Source: Lutraria lutraria | Lineage: Eukaryota; Mollusca; Bivalvia; Venerida; Mactridae | Assembly: GCA_964023205.1 (NCBI GenBank) | Contig: OZ026850.1 | Coordinates: 6,613,270-6,677,269 of the forward strand | Direction of reading: 5' to 3' | Length of the DNA stretch: 64,000 nt | Shown: positions 24,958 through 35,354 of the stretch, piece after piece | Numbering within the stretch: position 1 is the stretch's first letter | Layout: the number at the start of each line of letters is the position of its first letter | Made by a program: the position numbers and the translations under genes | The notes under the pieces: model-generated | Databases searched by the model: none | Seen by the model: only the letters and a program-made list of their open reading frames with translations | What the model was told of the DNA's origin: nothing

Positions 24958-24997
24958 TCAGGGATATGCTATATTACATGTAATATAGCAACCCTGA
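24958..24997. repeat. Palindrome related to 9953-9988
   Basis: TCAGGGATATGCTATATTAC pairs with GTAATATAGCAACCCTGA apart from a 2-nt bulge and one mismatch. It is the third copy of the same family in the window. Confidence 0.85.
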
Positions 24998-25906
24998 TAA
25001 GATAGATAACTTATTTATTTAACCTTTAACGCTTGAAAAATAATTTCCCAACACCAAAGACTTATACAGTACATACATTGATCAATAAGAAACTCATGTA
25101 AGCGCCTGAAGAAAATACTATTTTTGCACGCAGCAGATCTTTTAATTTTGCAAACTACTAAAATTTGTGCAAATCTCATTAATGAACTTTCATGCAACCA
25201 TGTCATTAGAAGTACTTATTTTTCTGATGAAAAAGAAATTTCTTTGAAATTATTACTTAAATTCAACAAGTATACTAGCAGAAAAATGAACTATATAAAT
25301 CACTGTCAAGGTCTTATATACATACATAAGTACAAATGTAATTGGTACTGTAATTTAAGAAGCATATAGGAGTTCAATTGAATAAAAGTGACATTGGTAC
25401 TATTTATCATAAAATTTTGTTTTCAGAATAAGATAGCAAGTTTTTGTACACTGTATACCAGAGTAATAGTTCACTTTACCTCAATTCTATTCTAAATCCA
25501 AAATCCCATTCCTGTTTACATTCTCCGCATGGACGCATATCCATCTTGCTTTGTATAACTACTATTTATTGGTCACTCATTGGTCATTTCATCCCATCAA
25601 TGTAAGCTTTATATTTTACAGGTCACGTGGCCATAAAATATTACTATAAATATGACTTGAGTAGCCTGATTTAGTAAGCAAGGGTGCTGACTCTATTAGG
25701 TCAGTACCATCGATGCACTATATGGCTATTGCTTTAGTCTAGTCAGATAGTCCATGGCTATGATTTATATATATTCATTTAATCGGCACAATAAATAATA
25801 TATATGTATTGTTTTAATTTTTATAATATTTTAATAGTAAAAATCATTTAAATCCGCCTAATTTATTAAAATCATTATCTTAGAATCTAATATACTCGTT
25901 AATAAT

Positions 25907-25973
25907 ATCAAGGACTTATATACATAGACTATACAATGTACATGTATGTATATATTAATTAAGTCCTTGATAA
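25907..25973. repeat. Inverted repeat, 67 bp
   Basis: TATCAAGGACTTATATACAT at the left pairs with the right end, TTAAGTCCTTGATA, through an AT-rich core containing ACATGT. A half-copy (TATAAGTCCTTGATATC) stands at about 9570-9586, near the palindrome cluster at 9.8 kb. Confidence 0.75.
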
Positions 25974-26428
25974 CATATAACTGTATAAAGTTTATGTACA
26001 TATACGAATCGTGTTCTAAATTAAATAATTGTTGTAGATCTAGATCTATATTAAAATAGAGGGTTAATTAAAGATTGTTGTTGTTAATTTATCTTTAGTT
26101 TAGTTTGTAATAGAATTTATAATAAAACACAAAAACTACTATACGATCAGCCATAATTAAAATCATATGAGAAATTGAGAACACCAGGAACCCCAGACAA
26201 ATGACACAACGGTTACACCAGTAAATCTCAAACCAAAAATCTAGACTGAGTATAATATAGGCCTGCTGTATATATATATAATAGATCTTTGCTTAAAAGT
26301 TTCAAAAACGTTTAAAAATGTCATATTCGTAAATGCAATATCATATTCGCGAATTTATTTCATATTCGCATTTTACCTTTCCGGTTGCGAGAGATAACGA
26401 ACGACAACTCTGCTAGGAGACTGAGAAA

Positions 26429-29400
26429 ATGGATGAGGAGACGAAAAAATCTCGCACTGTGCTTTCGGAGGGCATGGGTGGTGGACCGAAAGGTTTAGGT
26501 AAAAGAAGCATTAATTAATTCTGTCATATTGTAATATCCAGTTTACAACGCTAAGACACTTGTAAGAGTTCGGTGTTATATACTGAAGTGACTAACTTGT
26601 ACATTTTTCGAACATGGCATAATTTTCGGATATGTCCTCGTCAGTGGTCATTACAAATCAACAATATCAGTACGGTGGTTTATTTTAATATCTGTTGAGT
26701 AATCTTAATGATTTTGTTATATTTCTCTGGAAGGTAGATTATCCACGAACTAAGTATACACAAATTAAACAATCTGAAGGTCACTTTATCAAAGTTTATC
26801 AAAATTTATGTAACTCAGTAAGTTGTAACACTAACAGGCATCCTAACAAAAGCACACCCGCTTATTAGTTCATCCATCAAAGATATCATAAGTAAAAGTG
26901 GATGAAAGGGTATTTTAAATACATCTTTATGTTGTTTTTTCTGGATATGAATAAAAAAAGTTTAATTCATGGGCAGACAACTAAATCAAAGCACTGAAAG
27001 TACTGTGGGAACATGATTTATTTCCATACGAGAAATATGTACCCATATCGTTCGTGCCCATGGAAATATTTTTAACATTAACACTAAAAGACCGACTTCA
27101 TTCATATATATAATGCAGGTCATATACATGTAATTGTATATAAAGGACATACTCTTTACTAGTCTCTTAGCTTTTAAAATGAAAAGAAATATTGGTAAGT
27201 TTAATGTTCAGCACATTAATTGAAGACAATTAATGAAATTGTAATGAAAACTCTTTTGTTGTACTAGTGAACAACACATAAGTAACAGTAAATAAAAACA
27301 TTGATACTTCTGATTTTTAACACAACAGTACATCACCGCATTGAACACAATCAGGGCTGTGCTCCAGAGTCCAGATAATTTTTGAAGGCCATGAGTATTT
27401 TACTCATTGAAATTGAAGTGGATGCCTCTAAAACAGCAGAATAAAACTAATCAAATAAGTATTTTGCAAACAACCATACTTTATATTAATTATACTCAAA
27501 TACAACTCATAACAGCTTCGGTTTCTTCACTACTTAAGCTTATTGCTAGCCACCATACGATAACATTAATCATTCATATAGATGTGACGTCGCTCATCTG
27601 TATAAGATGCAGGTAAAAAATCAGCAGAAATCTTTGGGGAAATATTTATTGATGTGTAACCCAAATAACTTTTCAGCAAAGAAAATGGCCAAAGAAATTA
27701 CGAAAGTATTGAAAAAAATCAGTGCCATTTAGTTTGTTTTGATGTGTTATGTAATTATTACGAAAAAGTGATAATGACTTTCGTAGTATAACACCATTTA
27801 ATTTCTCAACCTATCAACACATTCTAATTACTTAACGCATAATTAGTCAACGCATTGATTATCTCGTAATTAGCGGCACGATCGGCAAAGAGTATTATGT
27901 TGTTGATTTACAAATTTGCGTAGACATCTGATATCAGCGAAATCAGGGAAAAGTACAGAACCTTATTGGTTTTTAGATAAATGTAATTATGTAAGATTTA
28001 TTTCCCTTAGTTGTGGTACTTTGCATCTGTATTTATAATCGTCTCTGGTAAACAATACAACTAACATTGGTCCGACTTTGACTATTTTTTTAGCCATGAA
28101 AAATTTGGATCAACTTCTAAACCTCCAGTTTTAAGACTGATGTTAACAGTTGGTACATGTACGCACTTGTATTAAAATGGAAACATATTTTAAAAATTAT
28201 TTGCCACAGTTTAAACATTGGACCTCCGCAGGTTACCCGACATGGACTTGATGTTTACATTCTATAATTTGCAGCTGCATCATCAAGCCGTTTTATGTCA
28301 AGTATGAATCAATACAATTAGATGAGAATTCGCCTTGTAATATCAAGATAATGTTAAAAAGGAACAAAACACATACATTGATGGTAGATTGCAGTCTCTA
28401 CACAGAGTTGTCGTTTGTTTATATCTCTCCCATACACAAGATTCTTGTAAAACAAGGAATAAAGCGACAAATGATACAAACTTTACACCTGTAAGAAACA
28501 ATTTGTATTGTAGAATACATTGGAGTAAAAAACTGTAATGATCGACAAGAAAATCACAAGTCTTTTATTTATCAAGCAGACTATTTCTTGACAGATTTTT
28601 GTATTTACTATTGGTAATTTTGGAGTAATAGCGCCAGTATTTCAAATCGCTTCAACTGAAATAAATCACACAAAAAAATATGTAGTTGTTTTACATTTTG
28701 ACAACAAATATTCACAGTGTTCTGCCAAGATTTTGAAAAAGAGGGGACAAATGTCCCCTTCAATAAAAAATATTGGGGACATTTTGAAAATGACCGAGAC
28801 AAAAATAAACTTCTAAATAAACTAACTATTAGTATATAGAAAATTACCCAATTTTATTTTGATGTACATTTTCAATTAATCTTGATTAACCAGGTAAATA
28901 TATAAATAGTTAATATTCATACCTGACTTACATGACATGACCAGGTTCGTATAGCAACACAAAAATGACGTAGTCCAAATAATTGTTCTCTACTGATGAA
29001 TATCAAGGCACTTTTAGACTAGGCAATATATATCTTTTGAGCAATATATGAAATAACAAAATCATGAACGGACTGCCTGTATGTTTCATAATTTACACTC
29101 AAACTACAGCGATCATTCATCCATTTCTTCGCACAGCAACATGTTTGTTTATAGTAGACTCGAGTAGTTTCGTCTGACTTCTAATACGATGAGACAAGTA
29201 GGGATGATACTGCAGTAAAAGGAAGGTTGTCAGGGGAGGATTGGCCATTATATTGTTGTTTTGATGCGATTGCGGACTTTTCTTTTGGAAAAAGCTTAGA
29301 ATTGTCTACGACTTTTTTGCTGGCGTCGCCATTTCGTAAAGATGAACTGCTACTGGCTAACGCTTCTTTTCATCATTTTTAAAATGCGAAACAGCATGCA

Positions 29401-32400
29401 TGAAAAACCTTGGGCAAGTTGAAAGTGCTTTGGGCAAGTTCAAGTCAATCTGAACTTGCCCATGGGCAAGTTGACTTGAAAAATTATTTCTAACACTGCG
29501 GTAATTTGCTAAAAGAAATGAAGAAGGCGGTTAAAAATATCTTTTTTCTACTATTTTCTTTTCATACCAGTGATTTTTCACATTCTATAACATAGGCCTA
29601 TTATAGGCCTCTTCCCTATGCAGTTTTCCCAAAAATCCAAAACTTACATCTCTTCCATATGAAGAGAGAAAATACACTGCATACCTTCAATACTTGGGAT
29701 GTATGGTTCATGCCCAAATATTTGTTTTCAAGTATTATGTTGGATTCTATTGATAGACTGAGGTTGATTGGTGAACCTTAAAACACAGCCACTTTTTTCT
29801 GGCCTTATTGAGGTGATATACTATGGATAAGATTTTTTAGACCAAATTCTCATATTTTCAGGTGATCCTGATGACAGATCTTTACGTACTGTTGAGTCTG
29901 ATACAATAATTCACAAAATGATGAGAGAGAAATCAGAAGAGTTATGTCATGTACAACGAGATGGTAAAATCATTATTATATTAATGCTCGGCTGTTTTCG
30001 AGGAAAAAGTCTAGTTATAGTGATCACTGCATCATCTGTGCAAAACTTTAATGTAGCTCATAACTCGGAAACTATGGGAGGTAGCAACATGAGGTCAAAA
30101 TTAGCTCTAACCCAGGGGTCACTTGATTTTACATTTTGGCTTATGTGGGAAAAAATTGAAAAATTTCTTCTGTTTGTTTGTGAGTTATCTACTATTTAAA
30201 CTTATTTCTATGTTTAGGCTGTGTTATACTCTTTGAATGAAAGTAGCTTTTTTTTTGGTGAGCGATTACAGGGCCATCATAGCCTGCTTGTTTATTAATA
30301 ACTTTGAAAGTCTTATTGTAGCAATTTGAAATAGGCATGCTTAAAGAGGTTGTTTAACAGTTATCTAATTAGATGAAAGACTGACACTAAGTAAGGTATC
30401 TGCCTTTGGAGCTGGAGATCAAAGGTTCAAACCCCAGTGGAGTGATGCAGCTGGTTGGTGAGCCTCCAGCTAGTTAAATAATGGTTATCTCAGCCATATG
30501 TCAGGCAAAGAGACAAAATATATACGGGAGGTATTGTGCATACAAAAGATAGGTGTCTCATAAGCCAACTTTGCTGCCCTTTCAATAGGGCTGACACTAA
30601 TAAACAAAACCTTTGCCTTTTACAAAACTTCTTTAAGAAAGGCTTCAATGTGTAATGAACCATCAAATACCTTTTGTTGATACAGTTTTCAACAAAACTT
30701 AACAGGTATTCCATGCTAGAACCTCTACCCAACTTGCTCAATGAATTCCATTCCATGTAGAAGTCTGGTTGCCATGGCAGCCAAAAGGAAAAACTTAAAT
30801 CTTTTTGGAATAAACCTTAGGTATTTAGTATGAAGCATAGTTTGGTGGACCTTTACCAAGTTTGTTCAAAATTGACCCCAACCCAGGGGTCACCTGATTT
30901 TACATAGATTTTTATAGGAAAAAGAAGGCTGAGAGTTCAGATATTTATTGTGTAGACCTCTCCCAAAATAAACCAGAAGGCCTAGCCCTTCGATATTTGA
31001 CAAAGTAGCATTATAGCTACGTGACTTCTTCAAATTTTATAAAAATCCCAGGGGGTCACTTGATTGTACATAGGAAATCTTTTTTAAAAAATGTCAAATT
31101 AAACCAGATGACCTAGAGCTAGATACATGTATTTGACATATGTACGTATAGCGTTAGCTAGTGGACCTGCACCAATTTGGACCTTTGACAAGTTTGTTCA
31201 TTCAAATAAAAAAACAGGGTCAAATTGACTTTCATTGTTCATAGGGAAGTCTTAATAAAAATTCTAGAAATCAACTGTGAAGCTTAGATATTAGATTTGC
31301 ATTATTGCTTTGTGGCCTACTACCAATTTTATTTGAATTATAATCCCAGGTTCAAAATTGAACCTATCCCAGGGGATATCTTCTGCAGCTGATGATTGAA
31401 TTGGTTGAAATTCCATTAAGTCATCAATTGGACTCATAGAGTCAGGATACGCACACTGTAAAGTGCTAACCATATTTTTAGCTTACCAGAGCACAAAGTG
31501 TTCATGGTGAGTTATTGTGATTGTGTGATGTCCGTTGTCTGTGCGTGCCATGGCAACCAATAGGAAAAACTTTAAAAATCTTCTTGTCAGAAACTACAAT
31601 GCCTAGAGCTAAGTTATTTGGTGGGTAGCATAGTCTAGTGGACCTCTACCAAGTTTGTTGAAATTATTGCCCAAGAGTCAAAATTGCCCGCCCCGAAAGT
31701 TTATTCTACTTTATATAGGAAAATTTGAAAATTCTTCTTCTCCGAAACCACAAGGCATAGACCTTGTTGCATTGTCAAATAGTCCTCAAACAAGTTTGTT
31801 ATTATTATGGCCCCAGGGTTAATATTGGCCCTGCCCTAGGGTTTATTCTATTATTGTGTAGGAAAATTTGAAAAATCTTCTCCAAAACCGCAAGGCCTAG
31901 AGCTAAGATATTTTATATGTAATATTGTCTAGTAGACCTCTACCAAGTTTGTTCAAATTATGGCCCCAGGGTCAAAATTGGCCCAGCCCCAGGGTTTACT
32001 CTATTTCATATAGGAAAATTTGAAAAATCTTCTCCGAAACCACAAGGCCTACGGCTAAGATATTTTGTATGAAGTATTGTCTAGCAGACCTCTTCCAAAT
32101 TTGTTCATATTATGGCCCTGTGGTAAAAATTAGCCCTGACCTTAGGGTCACTTGATTTTACTTGTGCTCGTGTAGAAAAATTTTGTTCCTCTCCAAATGA
32201 CCTTTTTTCTGGTGAGCATTTACAAGGACATCATGGCCCTCTTGTTTAAGAAGAAAAAAGTTAAAACTACAGTCATTTCAACAATTTGTTTTCATCAAAT
32301 TTTCTGTATTTTCAGCTCTTTCACAATGCTTGGATAATTCTAGCAACTTAATAACGATGTTGCGATGTCGTAATGAGACTAGGGACCTGAGGCTGTGTCA

Positions 32401-35354
32401 ATATAATTGGTATTTATTTTTATTTGATTTTATTTCATGGTGTAAAGTTAGCCTTATTTGGTGGTTGTATGGTGCTCTGTACTGTAAAGAGTTGATATAA
32501 TGTAACCTTTGTCTGCAGTGGTCTCTATTCACAGATGACTGGTAATGCAGATTTTATTGTCTATTGGATTAATTTGTACGGGGCCTCCATCTTTGAGTGA
32601 TTATTGTCTCAGATTATTTATCACTAGTCCCTCACTGCTGTTAGTTAACATCCAGCCTGTGAACTGGAATTATAAAAATTAAATTGAATTTTTGTGCCCC
32701 CCACTCTGAAAGATGGGGGGCATATAGATTTACCATTGTCTGTCTGGCATTTCATCCGTCCGAAAAACCTTGTGTTACACTAACCTCCAAAAGTAATAGG
32801 GGCAGTTTTATGAAATTGAACAAAAATGTTTATCAGCATAATTATGAAGTTGTGCTTATAAAGTTGTGCATAATTCTTAATAAGGTTGAAGGCTCTGGAG
32901 TTATCTGCCCTTGAACTTGTATTAAGTGCAGAGGGATTTGATTTTGTCCAAGATCAAAATGATTGTAATTATGGGCTCTTGAATTTGTTAAAGAGCGTGC
33001 CCAGAAACTGTCATGTCTTGGTTTGAATTCACCAAAAATGCGATTATCACTTGTAAAACCAATTATTACCGAAAAGTCAATAAAGAATGTGCCACCATAC
33101 GATTTATATGTACCGTAATCCACACATTTGTATAAGATGCAGGGGTCACTTGATTTATATACCCTATAATAGGCTTATATAAGAAAAATAAAAAAATAAA
33201 AAAATCTTCTTGTCCAAAACCATAAGGCCTAGAGCTTAGATATTTAGTGTGTAGCATTGTCTAGTGGACCTCTACCAAGTTTATTCACATAATTGCCCTG
33301 GGGTGAAAATTGGCTCCGCCCCAGGGTCACTTGATTTTGCATTGGCTCATATAGGGGAAAAAAGAAAAATGTTTTTACTGGTGAGTAATATGGGGCCATC
33401 ATGGCCCTCTTGTTGTTCAATTTGTGCTACGTAATTATTTCGAAAACGTGATAATAACTTTTGTAGTATAACACCATTTAATTTCGGTTAATCTTTAATT
33501 TCTCATCCTGTCAACACATTCTCAAACTTATCAATGCCTTGATACTTCAACGGTTGATCATCTCGTGATTAGAGGCATGATCAGCAAATGTTATTATTCT
33601 TGACTTTACGAAATCTGGGAAAAATATGGAACCGTATTGGTTTTTAGATAAACGTAATTTTTTTCCCTTAGTCGTTCTACATTGCATTTGCTTAATCGTC
33701 TCCGCTAAACAAAACAACCAAGTTTGGTCCGATTTTTACCGTTTTTTTAGCCATGAAAAATTTAGATCAATTTCTACACCTCCGAATTTTGGACCTGATT
33801 TTATACACAAGTGATGAGGTACATGTACCAACTTGTATTGAAATGGAAACATATTTATTTATCATTTGATATGGGTATTTTAATGCTCAGATTTTTATTT
33901 GTATGCGTATCTGACCATTTCTGATGCGTATTTTACGCAGATACGCATGCTATCTGGATACTGAAATTGGTAGGTTTGGTAAATCTTGAAATGTGTATTT
34001 TGAGTAAACTAGTAGGATATTTCGTAACTAGTTTACAGGGCTTTCATTAATTGATTTAGGCAATCAAAAGATACCAATTTGATTGCTATTCAGGACACTT
34101 CACTTGTAGGGTATGCTCCCTTTAGGCATTTTATATAACAAAAATTTTGTGTTGCACATATCTTCAAAGCTGTTTGAGAAAGAGTCATGAACTATTACAG
34201 GAAGGGTCATTAGTATATGTATAGTTGTGCACCATCATTTTAATTTTATCCAAGGTCAAAATAGTATTTTTGCCCATGTATTTGTTAAGCTTTTTATATA
34301 AGAAAATTTTGTGTTATGCATATGTCAAAAACTGTTTGAGACAGAGTTATGAAATATTACAGGAATGTTCATCAGCATATTTAGTAGTGCATCATTGTGA
34401 TTATAATTTTGTCTATATAAAGTCAAATATTTTTGAGTTATAGACTCTTCATATTTGTTAAGGATTATACATGTATATAAATTTGTGTGTATGCTTATGT
34501 ATTCGTGATATAGTGTACCATGACCACAATAATAGAGTGGGGGCATCTGTGTCTTATGGACATTTACTAGTTTTATGTTTGAATATTTATGCCCCCCATA
34601 TCGATAGATCTGGGGCATATTGTTTTAGACCTGTCTGTCTGTTTGTACCAAACTTTAACCTTGCCTTAAACGATTCCACCTACAATCACCAAACTTCATA
34701 AATTATGTAGGTTCCTCATGGCAACCTCTACAGGGCATGTGCATTTTCAGGTTAGTTGGTGAAAGGTCAAGGTCACAGAGTCATTGTGTTAAAAAAATAT
34801 TCTAAATTTCTTTTAGGATATACTACTCCTACATTTTTCATGGGATTTTGATGAAACTTTCACATATTTGTTGTTACCAAAAACCCCAGCACATATATTC
34901 TGGATTTTGTGATTCGGTCAGATTTATTGCTCTTTGGTTGTCTGTACCAAACTTTAAAATTGCCTATTAATATCAAAAGGCTTCCACCTACAATCATCAA
35001 ACTTCATACATTGGTTCATCATGACAATCTATACAGGACCTGTGCATTTTCAAGTCAAATGTCACCCGGAGGGGGCCCAAGTGTTTTATAACACATCTTG
35101 TTCTATATCTCTTTGTCAAGACATTTATTTGGCATCCATGTGCCTTTCAAGCACTTTATGTATTGTCTATTTATATCTTTTTCAGGTTTCAGGACCCGAA
35201 ATTTAAAGAGGAGATGACTGAAAAATACTTAGAACTAAGATCCGAATTTAGACGTACTGGTATGAATAAAAAACGGAAAGATTTATTAATAAAAAAAGAG
35301 GAGGAATTTTTAGAATGGCAAAAACAGAAAAACAAAGCCACTAATACACAGTGA
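26429..35354 (+). CDS. CMC1: CMC1, twin CX9C cytochrome c oxidase assembly factor, 4 coding exons
   Basis: Exons: 26429-26498, 29862-29963, 32316-32409 and 35186-35354. All introns are GT-AG and the phases join to 144 residues. CMC1 is an intermembrane-space protein that accompanies newly made COX1 during complex IV assembly. The diagnostic twin CX9C motif is complete: C52-x9-C62 and C75-x9-C85, normally two disulphides in a helical hairpin. HKMMREK before the first Cys and the WFQDPKFKEEM...EFRRTG stretch after the last (from residue 89) are typical of CMC1 and separate it from other twin-CX9C proteins. The N-terminal 24 residues (Gly-rich GMGGGPKG) and the Lys/Glu-rich C-terminal tail make it longer than the human protein of about 106 residues. 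The start is the first ATG in the exon (AAAATGG). It is co-directional with the MICOS gene, 3.4 kb downstream. An open frame runs on past the exon 2 donor, but it is intronic. Confidence 0.93.
26499..29861 (+). other. CMC1 intron 1
   Basis: It runs from GTAAAAG to the ATTTTCAG acceptor. It contains dispersed repeat B (about 27730-28200), a small hairpin AGGGGACA-AA-TGTCCCCT near 28741-28760, and four GGGCAAGTT words at 29410-29475 that can pair with each other. No extra exon was seen. Confidence 0.55.
27730..28200. repeat. Dispersed repeat B, copy 1
   Basis: It shares ordered words with 33425-33865: GTAGTATAACACCATTTAAT, then TATTGGTTTTTAGATAAA, then TTTTTTAGCCATGAAAAATT and ATTGAAATGGAAACATAT-like ends. 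Both copies are in CMC1 introns and in the same orientation. They are diverged, with indels, which suggests old copies of one element and not a recent duplication. Confidence 0.65.
30370..30445 (+). mobile_element. Probable tRNA-derived SINE head
   Basis: A degenerate A-box-like stretch (AAGTAAGGTATCTGCCTTTG) is followed at normal distance by GGAGCTGGAGATCAAAGG and the B-box-like GGTTCAAACCCC. The cloverleaf is incomplete, and it sits in CMC1 intron 2, so a functional tRNA is unlikely. This is the usual look of a molluscan tRNA-derived SINE promoter. Confidence 0.4.
30840..32255. repeat. Diverged tandem repeat of about 150 bp in CMC1 intron 2
   Basis: The words GACCTCTACCAAGTTTGTTC, ATTATGGCCCCAGGGTCAAA and AACCACAAGGCCTAGAGCTA recur about every 150 bp (30856, 31170, 31321, 31648, 31790, 31941, 32092). 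It ends with CATCATGGCCCTCTTGTTT at 32230. The same unit reappears at 33125-33415 with the same terminus, and a partial one stands near 30095-30295. It is the same type of element as at 17030-18178, with a different unit. Confidence 0.75.
32685..32940 (+). mobile_element. Interspersed repeat with GCCCCCCA/TGGGGGGC hairpin
   Basis: It opens with a hairpin, GCCCCCCA...TGGGGGGC (about 32696-32721), followed by ATTTACCATTGTCTGTCTGG and CATCCGTCCG. This is the layout seen at 34590 and, with a different stem, at 46128. It has no coding capacity. It lies in CMC1 intron 3. Confidence 0.5.
32988..34130 (-). mobile_element. TTAA-type MITE copy (inverse orientation), interior replaced by other repeats
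   Basis: 32988-33095 matches the right end of the MITE at 16015-16583 read on the minus strand (ACCAAAAATGCG, TATCACTTGTAAAA, GAATGTGCC). 33965-34130 matches its left end on the minus strand (TCAATCAAATTGGTATC-like and CACATTTCAAGATTTACC). The order fits a single inverted copy. Between the two ends lie a CTACCAAGTTTATTC-type repeat (33125-33415) and dispersed repeat B (33425-33865), which indicates nested insertion. Confidence 0.55.
33425..33865. repeat. Dispersed repeat B, copy 2
   Basis: This is the counterpart of 27730-28200 in the same orientation. It lies inside the interrupted MITE copy, between its two ends, so it arrived after that MITE or by rearrangement. Confidence 0.6.
34590..35103 (+). 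mobile_element. Interspersed repeat family A, two copies in tandem
   Basis: Copy 1 starts GCCCCCCATATCGATAGATC (34590) and reaches about 34790. Copy 2 (34907-35103) begins inside the element, at GTCTGTACCAAACTTTAA, and ends TAACACATCTTGTTC. Both align in word order with 15060-15283. They lie directly upstream of the last CMC1 exon. Confidence 0.6.

Larger units (their letters stand above)
23776..26428. other. Intergenic between the MICOS gene and CMC1
   Basis: About 2.65 kb with no recognisable exon. It holds the inverted repeat 24141-24206/24632-24699 and three short palindromes described separately. The last 120 bases before CMC1 carry repeated CATATTCG words (26310-26370) that resemble part of the TIR element in MICOS intron 1. 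Confidence 0.5.

Noticed and set aside
29918..30199. 93-codon plus frame as a separate gene
   Set aside because: Its first part is CMC1 exon 2 (29862-29963); the remainder is read-through into intron 2 repeat sequence.
30370..30445. Functional tRNA gene
   Set aside because: Only box-A and box-B-like parts are present, with no full cloverleaf. It is better read as a SINE head.
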